The notes: generated from the sequence alone by a model not told the origin. A stretch of DNA of 38,842 nucleotides from a virus (IMGVR_UViG_3300036859_000026:1-38842); one strand, 5' to 3'; positions 29,478 through 36,383 are shown, numbered from the stretch's first letter. Numbers and translations: made by a program.

Positions 29478-29893
29478 AGATCACCGTAGAGCGTCGCGAG
29501 AAGGCCAATACCTTTACCATCAGTCGCCTATCGGTTGATGACGGCTGGGGATGCTGGGTTCTGGAAGACCCAGTACGAGAGCGCGAGGGTGTGCCAGTTG
29601 AGCAATGGAAGGTGAAGGGCGAGACGGCGATTCCTGCGGGCATCTATCAAGTCGTCATCACCCCGAGTCAGCGTTTCGGCCGCGATCTTCCGCTACTGGT
29701 GGATGTGCCAGGATTCTCAGGCATCCGCATCCATCCCGGCAACAGCGCTGCCGATACGGAGGGTTGCTTACTGGTCGGCCTGGCGCGCGGCGTGGATTCA
29801 ATCAGCCACAGCCGTGATGCGTTCAATGAGCTGTTTCCCTTGATCGAAGAAGCGCTCAATCGTGGCGATGCCGTGACGCTGGAGATTGCGTGA
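29474..29893 (+). CDS. DUF5675 protein, candidate lysis enzyme (139 aa)
   Basis: The family motif is GETAIPAGIYQVVITPSQRF (49-68), then PGFSGIRIHPGNSAADTEGC (79-98). The H87...TEGC98 pattern resembles the His/Cys motif of YkuD-type L,D-transpeptidases, so it may act on peptidoglycan cross-links. It sits where an endolysin is expected, between the holin-like genes and Rz/Rz1, and no other muralytic domain was found. It lacks a signal peptide. Family is confident, enzymatic role inferred. Confidence 0.7.
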   Translation: MKITVERREKANTFTISRLSVDDGWGCWVLEDPVREREGVPVEQWKVKGETAIPAGIYQVVITPSQRFGRDLPLLVDVPGFSGIRIHPGNSAADTEGCLLVGLARGVDSISHSRDAFNELFPLIEEALNRGDAVTLEIA

Positions 29894-30330
29894 ATCCATA
29901 CGCCATCCTCGCCGCTCTAGCCATCGTAGCAGGGGCCTATGCTGGAGGCAGATGGCAGCAGCATCGCCTAGACATCCTTAACCAGCAGGCAGCGCTAGTT
30001 AAGGCAAAGGACGATGCGTTAACCGAGGAGCGCCGCGTCACCCAAGCGAACACGGAGATAAGCAATGAGAGCCAGCGCCTTGCGAACAGGAATCGGTCTG
30101 ATGCTGCTCGCGGCTCAACTGCTGATGACAGGTTGCGCGACGCCCAGTCCGCCTATCTCGCTGCAAGTACCACCGCTGCCCAATACCGCGCGGCAGCCGG
30201 AACGCTCGGAGAGCTTTTCAGCCAGTGTAGAGCGCAGCTTAGAGGCGTGGCGGAAGAAGCTGATGCCGCCAGAACAGCCGGCATCGAGTGCAGCCAGCGC
30301 TACGACACGCTAACGAAGCCGGCGCATTGA
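29890..30330 (+). CDS. Rz: Rz-like i-spanin
   Basis: 146 residues with a GTG start overlapping the preceding stop. One N-terminal signal anchor (YAILAALAIVAGAYAGGRWQ, residues 3-22) is followed by a long coiled coil with many Ala, Glu, Gln and Arg. It is the inner-membrane spanin, which joins the Rz1 lipoprotein across the periplasm and fuses inner and outer membranes at lysis. The nested Rz1 frame in the second half confirms the call. It ends 20 bases into the converging leftward unit. Confidence 0.88.
   Translation: MNPYAILAALAIVAGAYAGGRWQQHRLDILNQQAALVKAKDDALTEERRVTQANTEISNESQRLANRNRSDAARGSTADDRLRDAQSAYLAASTTAAQYRAAAGTLGELFSQCRAQLRGVAEEADAARTAGIECSQRYDTLTKPAH
30065..30313 (+). CDS. Rz1: Rz1-like o-spanin lipoprotein, nested in Rz
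   Basis: 82 residues in the +1 frame inside Rz. It has a short signal GIGLMLLAAQLLMTGC with a lipobox (LMTGC, Cys 24 as lipid site), then a Pro-rich segment (ATPSPPISLQVPPLPNTARQ) typical of Rz1. It is predicted to sit on the inner face of the outer membrane and bind Rz. Full nesting is the lambda-type layout and indicates a Gram-negative host. Confidence 0.88.
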   Translation: MRASALRTGIGLMLLAAQLLMTGCATPSPPISLQVPPLPNTARQPERSESFSASVERSLEAWRKKLMPPEQPASSAASATTR

Positions 30331-30534
30331 CTGCTCTACCTTCAACCCATCGATAGCCGCGTCCGTGAGCATGTTCAACGCCGCAGTAGCACGGCACAAG
30401 TGGTGGATCAGCCGCCTCACCTCCGGGTCTTCCTGCTGCTCGTGATCTAGCTCCGCTATAGCCTCTGCTGCGAAGCGAAGTTCAGTCATGGCCGTGCGTA
30501 GTGGAGAGAGCGGGACGTTTGCCCATGCGGTCAT
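30310..30534 (-). CDS. Small helical accessory protein (74 aa)
   Basis: The last gene of the leftward unit; its 3' end overlaps Rz/Rz1 on the other strand, so the two units converge with no visible terminator. ATG 30534 overlaps the upstream stop (ATGA). Residues TELRFAAEAIAELDHEQQED and VRRLIHHLCRATAALNMLTD suggest two helices. No domain recognised. Confidence 0.55.
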   Translation of the reverse strand: MTAWANVPLSPLRTAMTELRFAAEAIAELDHEQQEDPEVRRLIHHLCRATAALNMLTDAAIDGLKVEQSMRRLR

Positions 30535-30809
30535 TTCGGCTCCCGCTTCAGTGCTCGAATGGCGGCAGCGCAATCCTGAGCCTCGAATTGTCGGGCGAGC
30601 GTAGAGCCACGCCCCACTCGCGCATCACACGCCTTCGCCGCAAACTCCAGTGCATCGTTGAACGCAGCATCTCGCCCCACCTCTGCAGAGGCTTGCCATG
30701 CGGCCAAGGCGGCATGCGTTGCGATGGCGCGGTAGGTGCCGTCTTCCCAGCAGCTCACATTCATGAACTCGCTGCGCGCCCACGCCTCGAACTGTTCTCG
30801 CTGGGTCAT
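30531..30809 (-). CDS. Small conserved phage accessory protein (92 aa)
   Basis: It begins MTQREQFEAWARSEF and contains DGTYRAIATHAALAAWQASA (about residues 23-42), a pattern of uncharacterised small proteins in many phages (EQFEAW ... AAWQA). It is coupled by ATGA overlaps to both neighbours. A related EAFERWAQGG..AWQAG segment opens the DUF551-type protein at 35497-36021, so this N-terminal module is shared within the genome. Role unknown. Confidence 0.6.
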   Translation of the reverse strand: MTQREQFEAWARSEFMNVSCWEDGTYRAIATHAALAAWQASAEVGRDAAFNDALEFAAKACDARVGRGSTLARQFEAQDCAAAIRALKREPK

Positions 30810-31171
30810 GCTGTGCCTTCCTTGAGCGCGGCCAGCCGAGCATCGACAGCCGCATCAAGCTGATCGCCGTCAATCGGCGTGAGGTTGTAGGCGTCCGGCC
30901 CGATGACGGCCCATACCATGTCGCCGGAGTCGTCGGGACCGCAGCGCCACACGGCCTCGTCGCGAATCCACTCCCAACGCCGCGCATCCTCCCGCAGCCT
31001 TGCGCACTCGGCTTCTAGGGTGCGGATGAGTTCCATGGCGGCAGCGTGGTCGGCGAGCGGTCTGCAAGGCCCGATCTTCTTGCCGATGGAGAACTCGCCA
31101 TAAGGGCCGCGCGCTCCCATCGCTTGCCACGCGACTATGGGCAACGTCGCGCTGTCGCGCTGTTCGCTCAT
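30806..31171 (-). CDS. Small accessory protein (121 aa)
   Basis: ATG 31171 overlaps the preceding stop. The middle is a coiled-coil-like helix (RTLEAECARLREDARRWEWI, about residues 55-74), then a DSGDMVWAVIGPDAYNL turn and an Ala/Asp helix (LDAAVDARLAALKEG). LREDARRWEWIRD is a frequent sequence in phage hypothetical proteins. No known function. A much longer frame upstream of this ATG exists but overlaps other genes and is rejected. Confidence 0.55.
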   Translation of the reverse strand: MSEQRDSATLPIVAWQAMGARGPYGEFSIGKKIGPCRPLADHAAAMELIRTLEAECARLREDARRWEWIRDEAVWRCGPDDSGDMVWAVIGPDAYNLTPIDGDQLDAAVDARLAALKEGTA

Positions 31172-31437
31172 GGCTGCTCCACGATAAGGTCGAAACCATT
31201 GCGGCGCGGCTTGCCATCCGTATAGATGCGGCGCCGGAGAATGGCGAAGACTCTGCCGCTGACGGGATGTTCGGCGAGAACGCCGTTTGGCAGGATCTCG
31301 ATGACGCGCAACACGCGTGAAGCGCTCACGCGCGGATCGTTGTCCTTGATGCGGTCGCCGACTTTCAATTCGCTCATTAGGCGGTAGCGCATCGTCGGCT
31401 CTGCCCCGCAGTGCGGGCACGGCAGTGTGTTGGTCAT
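31168..31437 (-). CDS. Zinc-ribbon accessory protein (89 aa)
   Basis: It begins with a short CPHCGAEPTMRYR zinc-ribbon start (residues 6-18), reminiscent of Lar-type phage proteins with an N-terminal CPxCG. The remainder (SELKVGDRIKDNDPRVSASR, then RVIEILPNGVLAEHP) is a small beta domain. A second ATG just before SELKVGDRI could make the beta domain alone. Coupled by ATGA to both neighbours. Whether it is one protein or two translation products is not clear. Confidence 0.5.
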   Translation of the reverse strand: MTNTLPCPHCGAEPTMRYRLMSELKVGDRIKDNDPRVSASRVLRVIEILPNGVLAEHPVSGRVFAILRRRIYTDGKPRRNGFDLIVEQP

Positions 31438-32354
31438 TGGTTCTCTCCATTGCGCTGCGCGAGGGCGGCCTGTGCGGGTGCGGCCTCTGCCTGCTGGGCG
31501 CCCGGCGGGGGTGAGGGATCGCCGGAGACTGCCAATATGGCATGGAGTGCCTCCACGTCAGCATCGCTGCACCCACCAAGCCCTGTATTGTTCGCAAACC
31601 ACGAATCTACAGCCGCGATTTGTGCGCGGGTGGGCCACTTCTCGTTTTGGACGGCCCAAGGCTCCAGTCCAAACGGCGCCGCTGCTGCAAACATTTCCAA
31701 TTCCTCAGCCATGCGCATGCAATCGTCGACTCTGTGACGCCACGAGGGATACGCCTCCGCGTGCGCTGGATGTGTCACGTTGGTCCGCTGCTGCTCGTCG
31801 GCCTTCATGCGCAGCCAATTCGCTGCGGCCAGCCGCCAATCGCTCCGCTCCCCCTGCACGGTAGCCGGCGCCTGTGGGGGTGCGGCGTCGAAGTATTCAG
31901 ACTTGCTCGTGTCAACACCGGACAGCAGCACCATGAATCGTGCTGCGGCCTTGTTCGCGCGATAGTGGTCAAGCCCCTCGTCTTGAGAAGCCATTGCGAC
32001 ATTGCAGTGCCACGTCCAGGCGTAGTCGGGGTCTGCTTGCAGCGCTTCGCGGACGACGGCCATGGCCTGCGGAACAGTCACCACCGGCTGCTCCTCCTGC
32101 CCCGCTGGCGCTTCTTGTGCGAAACGCATAGGCTCAGATTCGCCACTCATGCAACGCGAGCAAGGCCACTGGGGCGTGCAAAACTCATCGGGGCATACTG
32201 GCGCCTCTTGTGCTCCTGCGGGTGGGGTGGTGGCTGCGCGCAATTGCTTGCTCGATCTGCCGCAGACATCGCACGGATCGTTATCGCCAGACGGCCGCCC
32301 TTCGCAGCCCCAGCACTGAACCTCAAAGCGAGGCAATTCGCCATGTTCGCTCAT
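31434..32354 (-). CDS. Mosaic accessory protein with N-terminal zinc-ribbon-like region (306 aa)
   Basis: The N-terminus has CWGCEGRPSGDNDPCDVCGR (14-33) and CPDEFCTPQWPCSRC, two Cys clusters. A middle domain (EALQADPDYAWTWHCNVAMA, about 107-126, and YRANKAAARFMVLLSGVDTS) matches a small protein widespread in phages. A third module (LRMKADEQQRTNVTHPAHAE) follows, and the end is Pro/Ala/Gln-rich. The linkers look like joined small genes, so it is probably a fusion. Function unknown. Confidence 0.6.
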   Translation of the reverse strand: MSEHGELPRFEVQCWGCEGRPSGDNDPCDVCGRSSKQLRAATTPPAGAQEAPVCPDEFCTPQWPCSRCMSGESEPMRFAQEAPAGQEEQPVVTVPQAMAVVREALQADPDYAWTWHCNVAMASQDEGLDHYRANKAAARFMVLLSGVDTSKSEYFDAAPPQAPATVQGERSDWRLAAANWLRMKADEQQRTNVTHPAHAEAYPSWRHRVDDCMRMAEELEMFAAAAPFGLEPWAVQNEKWPTRAQIAAVDSWFANNTGLGGCSDADVEALHAILAVSGDPSPPPGAQQAEAAPAQAALAQRNGENQ

Positions 32355-32393
32355 TTGCTTTCCTCGGGTAGGGTGGAGACATCCGGCATTCCT

Positions 32394-32468
32394 TCAGCAA
32401 ACCACGATCACAACCGCACCAAGCAGGCCGATAGCGATGATGGCGAGGTCGTTTAGGTTGAACATCAT
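32394..32468 (-). CDS. Tiny membrane peptide (24 aa)
   Basis: ATG 32468 (or the adjacent ATG at 32465) begins a peptide that is almost wholly hydrophobic after LND: LAIIAIGLLGAVVIVVC (residues 8-24). It lies between two coupled genes and is too short for routine gene calling. It could be a toxin-like or regulatory membrane peptide; nothing but its sequence supports this. Confidence 0.4.
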   Translation of the reverse strand: MMFNLNDLAIIAIGLLGAVVIVVC

Positions 32469-32479
32469 GCAGCCCTGCG

Positions 32480-32704
32480 CTAAACGCCGCCGATAGGCAC
32501 ATACAGCGAACGTGTGCCGTCTGCCTTGATTGGACAATGGCCCATACGGAAAGCATGCGGGTCGCAGTGCTCAATTGCCGCATAGTGCAGGCAAGACCCA
32601 TGGCACTCGCAGTTCACGCCGAAACAGCCTGCGATGTTCTGCATGGGTTCGCTAAGGTCTGTCCTGCGACGGAAGACGATCAGATGCTCAAGTTCGCTCT
32701 TCAT
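32480..32704 (-). CDS. Small Cys/His-rich protein (74 aa)
   Basis: It begins MKSELEHLIVFRRRTDLSEP and holds a CFGVNCECHGSCLHYAAIEH cluster (about residues 27-46) with further His and Cys to residue 59, suggesting a metal-binding fold. GGGAG lies upstream of the ATG. No named family recognised. It follows a possible regulatory inverted repeat (32725-32800). Confidence 0.55.
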   Translation of the reverse strand: MKSELEHLIVFRRRTDLSEPMQNIAGCFGVNCECHGSCLHYAAIEHCDPHAFRMGHCPIKADGTRSLYVPIGGV

Positions 32705-32724
32705 TGTGTTCTCCCTGTGAAGAC

Positions 32725-32800
32725 TTTGTGATGGCGGCAGGTGCTGATCTCCTGCATGTGGAGATTACTGCGCATCAGCCTGCGCATTCGCCATCACAAA
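32725..32800 (-). promoter_or_regulatory. Long intergenic inverted repeat
   Basis: TTTGTGATGGCG (32725-32736) and CGCCATCACAAA (32789-32800) are perfect 12-base inverted arms around 52 bases that contain a second hairpin (GCAGG/CCTGC, 32737-32755). It sits in the only sizeable gap between genes of the leftward unit. In the mRNA it would form a long stem just before the ribosome site of the next gene. It could be a regulatory RNA structure or a remnant of a small mobile element. Confidence 0.5.
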
Positions 32801-32804
32801 ACCC

Positions 32805-33041
32805 TCAATACCCGCCGACTCTGTTCGCATCCGCTTCCCACGCAAGCACATCAAGATGCCCCGCCAACGTATCGCATGCATCGTAGGCTTCACGGATCGC
32901 TGCAAGAGCAATCTCGTCGTCAATGGCGTTGTTCTCGGCCAGCACTGCCAAAATGCGCGCGAGTTGTTCGGCGTCTGGCTTGAGCGCTTTTACTGCGTTG
33001 CACACGTCGTTGGCGGTGACGATGTTTGCGATACTGATCAT
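32805..33041 (-). CDS. Small helical accessory protein (78 aa)
   Basis: ATG 33041 follows AAAGGAGAGCAGC and is the first gene after the strong promoter at 33070-33098. The sequence is mainly helical and acidic: VTANDVCNAVKALKPDAEQL (about residues 8-27), then DEIALAAIREAYDACDTLAG. No domain recognised. Being the first product of an internal promoter with an operator-like palindrome suggests it can be made on its own. Confidence 0.65.
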   Translation of the reverse strand: MISIANIVTANDVCNAVKALKPDAEQLARILAVLAENNAIDDEIALAAIREAYDACDTLAGHLDVLAWEADANRVGGY

Positions 33042-33069
33042 GCTGCTCTCCTTTGTTCCCGATGAATGA

Positions 33070-33098
33070 ACTATAGAGCGTTGCCGGCAACAGGTCAA
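33070..33098 (-). promoter_or_regulatory. Sigma-70-type promoter with operator in the spacer
   Basis: On the minus strand TTGACC (33093-33098) and TATAGT (33070-33075) are 17 bases apart. The spacer contains a perfect 12-base palindrome GTTGCCGGCAAC (33080-33091), placed where a bound repressor would block RNA polymerase. The -35 overlaps the stop codon of the preceding gene. It should drive the genes from 33041 down to 30310. Confidence 0.7.
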
Positions 33099-33247
33099 GC
33101 CTTTTTTGATGGTCGCGTCAGCTTTTCGACAAAGGCGCGGACCTTAGATGCCTGTGCTGGCGTCAGCCAGAATTCGATGCGCACGCGCCCTTCGGCTCTG
33201 CGGCTCTCTCGCAGCGAGCGGCTGCGTTCGGTGGCGGTTGTACCCAT
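33095..33247 (-). CDS. Small basic protein, possibly ribbon-helix-helix (50 aa)
   Basis: ATG 33247 begins a very basic N-terminus (TERSRSLRESRRAEG) followed by RVRIEFWLTPAQASKVRAFV (about residues 20-39), whose strand-helix pattern resembles a ribbon-helix-helix DNA-binding unit of Arc/ParD type. It lies directly upstream of the promoter/operator at 33070-33098 and could regulate it, by inference. No good ribosome site is visible, and a longer frame from 33313 has unnatural sequence. Confidence 0.5.
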   Translation of the reverse strand: MGTTATERSRSLRESRRAEGRVRIEFWLTPAQASKVRAFVEKLTRPSKKA

Positions 33248-33257
33248 GAGCGTTAGT

Positions 33258-33545
33258 CTAGCGCGTGGCCGGCAACAGCGCCAGCGTATCTGCCAGCAGA
33301 TCAGCCTCGCCAAACCCGTAGTGCTTCACGAATCCGCGAGTTCCTAGCCCATGCACGCCAGTAGCGCCGCGATGATGCTCTGGGCATAGCGGGATCAAGG
33401 TCATGTAGTCGCCCTTTCCCCATCCGCCTTGGCCGCCGCGCTTGTGGTGCAGTTCGCTAGGCGTTGGACCGTAACCTAGGCGCCGGCAGACAGCGCAGCC
33501 AAGTTCGGCGACGGCGGCTTTGTGCTTCTTCTCAGCGAGCGTCAT
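33258..33545 (-). CDS. HNH nuclease of Ref-like type (95 aa)
   Basis: CAVCRRLGYGPTPSELHHKR (about residues 17-36) and LIPLCPEHHRGATGVHG (about 50-66) form the Cys-Cys/His-His HNH core seen in the P1 Ref family of RecA-assisted nucleases and related phage proteins. ATG 33545 overlaps the upstream stop (TGATG); a GTG at 33548 is another start. Located among recombination-type genes (DUF1367, VRR-NUC), it may process recombination intermediates. Specific activity unproven. Confidence 0.7.
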   Translation of the reverse strand: MTLAEKKHKAAVAELGCAVCRRLGYGPTPSELHHKRGGQGGWGKGDYMTLIPLCPEHHRGATGVHGLGTRGFVKHYGFGEADLLADTLALLPATR

Positions 33546-34015
33546 CACTCAAACCGTAGCAGCTCTTCAAGCAAAGCCTCAACCTTTTCGGGGCTCTCGT
33601 AGCCTTGACTCTTAAGCACGCGATCCCACACAACACCAAGAATCCCCTTGAACACCTCGCCGAACTCGGCTTCATCCATGCTGGCAAACGATAGGCTCTT
33701 AGCCTCTAGCCGCACCTCTCCGCGTAGGTTCGTCACGGCTTCATAGTGCCCAGCGAGTACGGTCAAATCCTTGCGGAAGCGCTCAAAGCTCTTGGCGACT
33801 GGCTGTCCCTTGTACTCAAGCACTGGCGCATCCCACAGGTCGAATGCGAACTTGAAGAGGGCCATCACTTTTCTGTGAAAGCGAGGGTTGCGCTGGCGCT
33901 TGAACTCTCCGCGAACCTGGCCGCCGATCCTGAGCTTCTGCACGAACTCCAGCGATGGCGCATCAGCCGGGACCATTGCGCCGGCTGGCGTCTTCATCAA
34001 GACCAGTTCGCTCAT
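33545..34015 (-). CDS. DUF1367 family protein (156 aa)
   Basis: The core RGEFKRQRNPRFHRKVMALF (about residues 35-54), FERFRKDLTVLAGHYE, and LEAKSLSFASMDEAEFGEVF (about 103-122) matches DUF1367, found in lambdoid and related phages in the ninB/recombination area. Function unknown but usually near replication and recombination genes. It is coupled by a 4-bp overlap to the upstream nuclease. Confidence 0.8.
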   Translation of the reverse strand: MSELVLMKTPAGAMVPADAPSLEFVQKLRIGGQVRGEFKRQRNPRFHRKVMALFKFAFDLWDAPVLEYKGQPVAKSFERFRKDLTVLAGHYEAVTNLRGEVRLEAKSLSFASMDEAEFGEVFKGILGVVWDRVLKSQGYESPEKVEALLEELLRFE

Positions 34016-34353
34016 GCGCGCCTCGTCGCCGAAGTTTGAAGATGCAGCCCCGGAGGAATAGCGTCGCCCATGAGGTGAAGCGCGGTGATGGCTGATTCGA
34101 CGTCTTCAACCACGAACACCGGGAACTCTCCCCACTCTGCTAGCCACTTTGCTTGCTCGGGCGTTAGCTTGCGTTTGCTCGGCGGAAGTGACCCGTCCTT
34201 ACATTCGAAGAGAGCGAATCTCTTGCGGAAGCCCACGAGAAGATCGGGAAAGCCACCTCCAAGAGCCGCACAGCTATGCACCTTGGCTCCACAGGCGCGG
34301 AGGGCTCCTACGATAGCGGATTGCGATGCGTCCACCTTAGCAGCGCGCCTCAT
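34012..34353 (-). CDS. VRR-NUC-like nuclease (113 aa)
   Basis: The motif GGGFPDLLVGFRKRFALFEC followed by KDGSLPPSKRKLTPEQ (about residues 37-72) carries the PDL...ExK pattern of the PD-(D/E)XK VRR-NUC domain (Asp 42, Glu 55, Lys 57). Related phage proteins cut branched DNA or act as junction resolvases. The C-terminus is short and variable. Overlaps of 4 bp on each side place it between the methyltransferase and DUF1367. Substrate not known. Confidence 0.75.
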   Translation of the reverse strand: MRRAAKVDASQSAIVGALRACGAKVHSCAALGGGFPDLLVGFRKRFALFECKDGSLPPSKRKLTPEQAKWLAEWGEFPVFVVEDVESAITALHLMGDAIPPGLHLQTSATRRA

Positions 34354-35030
34354 TCCATAATCTCCAATTGCGCAGGCTTCTGCGGTTCTTCATGCGGGAA
34401 TAGCGAAGCCTGTTTCTGTGCTTCTTCGATGCGGCGGCAGGCGATGTCAAAATACTTCGGCTCGCGCTCGATGCCGATGAACTGCAGCCCCATCTGCACG
34501 GCAGCGACGCCTGTCGTGCCTGATCCCATGAACGGGTCCAGCGTGACGGCAGGTCGACCCGCCTTCTCAATGCACCAGACCATGAGCGGCAACGGCTTCT
34601 GCGTCGGATGGTGCTTTCCCTCGTTCGCCAGTTGTCCATGCGAGTAGTCGAACGCATCAACCGGCTTCTCGATATTCGTCCATGCCAGTTCGCACACGCT
34701 CGTGGAGAAATTGCGGATGATCTTGTTCCACACGAGCCATCCACGGTTTACCGGGAGCTGGTAGAACTGCCCTCCCCACACTATGACCTTGGGCGCTAGC
34801 TTAGGCAGCGTCAACACAACATCCTGCGGCTCGTCCCAGTTCAGGATCTCGCCTTCCCCGAACAGGTGCCACTTGCGTGTCTTAGGAACGTTAGGCGCCT
34901 TCCATAGATCGGCAGTCCCATACGGAGGATCTGTTATGACCGCATCCACCTTCTGCAGTGTCGGTAGGATATCTAGGCAGTCGCCTAGGTATAGCGTAGC
35001 GCTGCCGATAACCTCTTTGTGGATGCTCAT
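34350..35030 (-). CDS. Site-specific DNA methyltransferase, orphan
   Basis: 226 residues. DPPY (34-37) is the catalytic motif of N6-adenine/N4-cytosine methyltransferases. HHPTQKPLPLM (140-150) and LDPFMGSGTTGVAA (164-177) complete the SAM site, in the beta-class order (catalytic motif first). No restriction enzyme lies nearby, so it probably protects phage DNA from host restriction or alters regulation. Target sequence unknown. It shares a 4-bp overlap with each neighbour. Confidence 0.9.
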   Translation of the reverse strand: MSIHKEVIGSATLYLGDCLDILPTLQKVDAVITDPPYGTADLWKAPNVPKTRKWHLFGEGEILNWDEPQDVVLTLPKLAPKVIVWGGQFYQLPVNRGWLVWNKIIRNFSTSVCELAWTNIEKPVDAFDYSHGQLANEGKHHPTQKPLPLMVWCIEKAGRPAVTLDPFMGSGTTGVAAVQMGLQFIGIEREPKYFDIACRRIEEAQKQASLFPHEEPQKPAQLEIME

Positions 35031-35314
35031 CGCTCTTCATCCATCTCATGCCACGCCTTGCGCGGAACTTCTGTGAATTCCTTGTTTGGGAGCCTATCAA
35101 CGAGCCCCAGCCAGCCCATGCGCTGCCCATTCGTTGCATGGAAGCAGCGCACGGTTGCATAGCCGCGCGCTTCCAGCCAGACGAGCAGCTGATAGACCAT
35201 CTCCATCGGCCAGCCAAGTTCCTCAATGACTGCCTTTGCTGAACGTGGCACGCCGTAGCCACAGATGGAGCGTAAAACAACTTCCGCTCTCTCGCGCAGG
35301 TCATAGGCATTCAT
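35027..35314 (-). CDS. Small winged-helix-like protein (95 aa)
   Basis: The helical first half (LRERAEVVLRSICGYGVPRS, SAKAVIEELGWPMEMVYQLL) followed by VWLEARGYATVRCFHATNGQ reads as a winged helix: helix-turn-helix then a two-strand wing. It may regulate transcription or help replication. The ATG (35314) overlaps the upstream stop in an ATGA. No named family recognised. Confidence 0.6.
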   Translation of the reverse strand: MNAYDLRERAEVVLRSICGYGVPRSAKAVIEELGWPMEMVYQLLVWLEARGYATVRCFHATNGQRMGWLGLVDRLPNKEFTEVPRKAWHEMDEER

Positions 35315-35475
35315 AGCACCCGCCCATCTACGGCGACCGTTACAGAGGCATGCGGGCGCGCCTCCAACTCATCACACAGCCTAATCGCCCATACAGGCGT
35401 TTTCTGCGGCTCCAGCGTGTTAAGCGCTCTGCGTAGGAGCATGAGTAGCTCGCTGGCTTTGGGTTCGTAGATCAA
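35311..35475 (-). CDS. Short hypothetical protein with TTG start (54 aa)
   Basis: A 54-codon frame, too short for most gene callers, fills the gap between its neighbours. It starts at TTG 35475, seven bases after GGAAGG, and ends in an ATGA overlap. The sequence (ASELLMLLRRALNTLEPQKT, then VWAIRLCDELEARPHASVTV) has normal protein composition with one helix and a short strand pair. No ATG is available in frame before a stop. Function unknown. Confidence 0.5.
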   Translation of the reverse strand: MIYEPKASELLMLLRRALNTLEPQKTPVWAIRLCDELEARPHASVTVAVDGRVL

Positions 35476-35496
35476 TGCACTATCCTTCCAGCCATG

Positions 35497-36021
35497 TTAA
35501 ATAGGGATGTCTTTGCCACCATCCTGACTCATCATTGGAGGCGGCTCCGGTAATGGCATCCAATGCGTTACTTCGCCTTCGCAAACAGCGACAGCCGTGT
35601 AGTCGCCACAGTTATCAATCTTTTCGTACCAGCCCTCGGGGTCGTAGTACGTGTCGGAATTCTCGTCGTACTCGCCGATTTCTGATTCTGAACCTGACTC
35701 GTGCGTTTTGGCATTGATCCAATAAGCTCGGATGCGGCGCAGCTTTCCTAGGCTATTACGGTAGCAGACTAGGACGGTCACGCCAGAATCAGGCATCCGC
35801 CCGCTCACCGGAGTCCACTGCGGCACTGGCATATAGCTTGTGACGTTGCGCCTCACTTCGCTTGCCAGCGCTATGCGACCGGCTTGCCATGCTAACCAAC
35901 CGTAATCCACTATCTCTTCAAGATATCCTTCTCCGCAGCGTTCAACCGGAAAAGATTCTCCCCCTTGCGCCCACCTCTCGAACGCCTCTCGCTCTACCGC
36001 CTTCCCATTGGGTGAGGTCAT
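35497..36021 (-). CDS. DUF551-type phage protein (174 aa)
   Basis: Two modules. Residues 9-50 are EREAFERWAQGG...DYGWLAWQAGRIA, an N-terminal module common in phage accessory proteins. From about 68 the WTPVSGRMPDSGVTVLVCYR stretch and the terminal VTHWMPLPEPPPMM (about 151-164) are the signature of DUF551. Such proteins are widespread in lambdoid and related phages, with unknown function. ATG 36021 overlaps the upstream stop. Confidence 0.75.
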   Translation of the reverse strand: MTSPNGKAVEREAFERWAQGGESFPVERCGEGYLEEIVDYGWLAWQAGRIALASEVRRNVTSYMPVPQWTPVSGRMPDSGVTVLVCYRNSLGKLRRIRAYWINAKTHESGSESEIGEYDENSDTYYDPEGWYEKIDNCGDYTAVAVCEGEVTHWMPLPEPPPMMSQDGGKDIPI

Positions 36022-36383
36022 TGGGTGCTCCCAGTTGCTTTTGCGATGGCGGCGCGTGCCTCACGAGCAATTTCTTTCGCCTCCGGCATGCCAGCATCCG
36101 AGTGGTAGGATTCCAGCAACCATTCAGCAAGCGCCAGCAAATCAGGAGCGGCGGCGATCAGACGGGCATTCGCTTCGCACTCTGCCGCTCGATGCGACAC
36201 CATCAGAACGTCGCCGATGTAGCCGGGCCCTCCCTGTTGGTTGACGTGCCAGTAGCTTTCTCGATGCGGCCGGAATAGACACCACGGCCCTTCAGTGTGT
36301 TTCATGCGATGTTCCTCTAGCAGACTGCGCCTGTTCAATTCGTACTCCAGGTCGTCGATATAAGCTTTGTCGGAATACGTCAT
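36018..36383 (-). CDS. Conserved phage accessory protein with ARLIAAAPDLL motif (121 aa)
   Basis: The core HTEGPWCLFRPHRESYWHV and CEANARLIAAAPDLLALAEW (near the middle) is a well-known pattern of small phage proteins of unknown role. ATG 36383 with GGAG ten bases upstream is used. A second ATG at 36305, preceded by GAGGAA, starts exactly at the conserved KHTEGPW motif and may be the true or an additional start. The stop overlaps the next gene's ATG. Confidence 0.65.
   Translation of the reverse strand: MTYSDKAYIDDLEYELNRRSLLEEHRMKHTEGPWCLFRPHRESYWHVNQQGGPGYIGDVLMVSHRAAECEANARLIAAAPDLLALAEWLLESYHSDAGMPEAKEIAREARAAIAKATGSTQ

Noticed and set aside
32351-32389. 12-codon frame overlapping the start of the mosaic accessory gene
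   Set aside because: Short, with no separate ribosome site; most likely leader sequence.
31542-32456. 304-codon plus-strand frame opposite the mosaic accessory gene
   Set aside because: Cys/His/Arg/Leu-rich shadow; the minus-strand frame has coherent domains and overlapping coupled neighbours.
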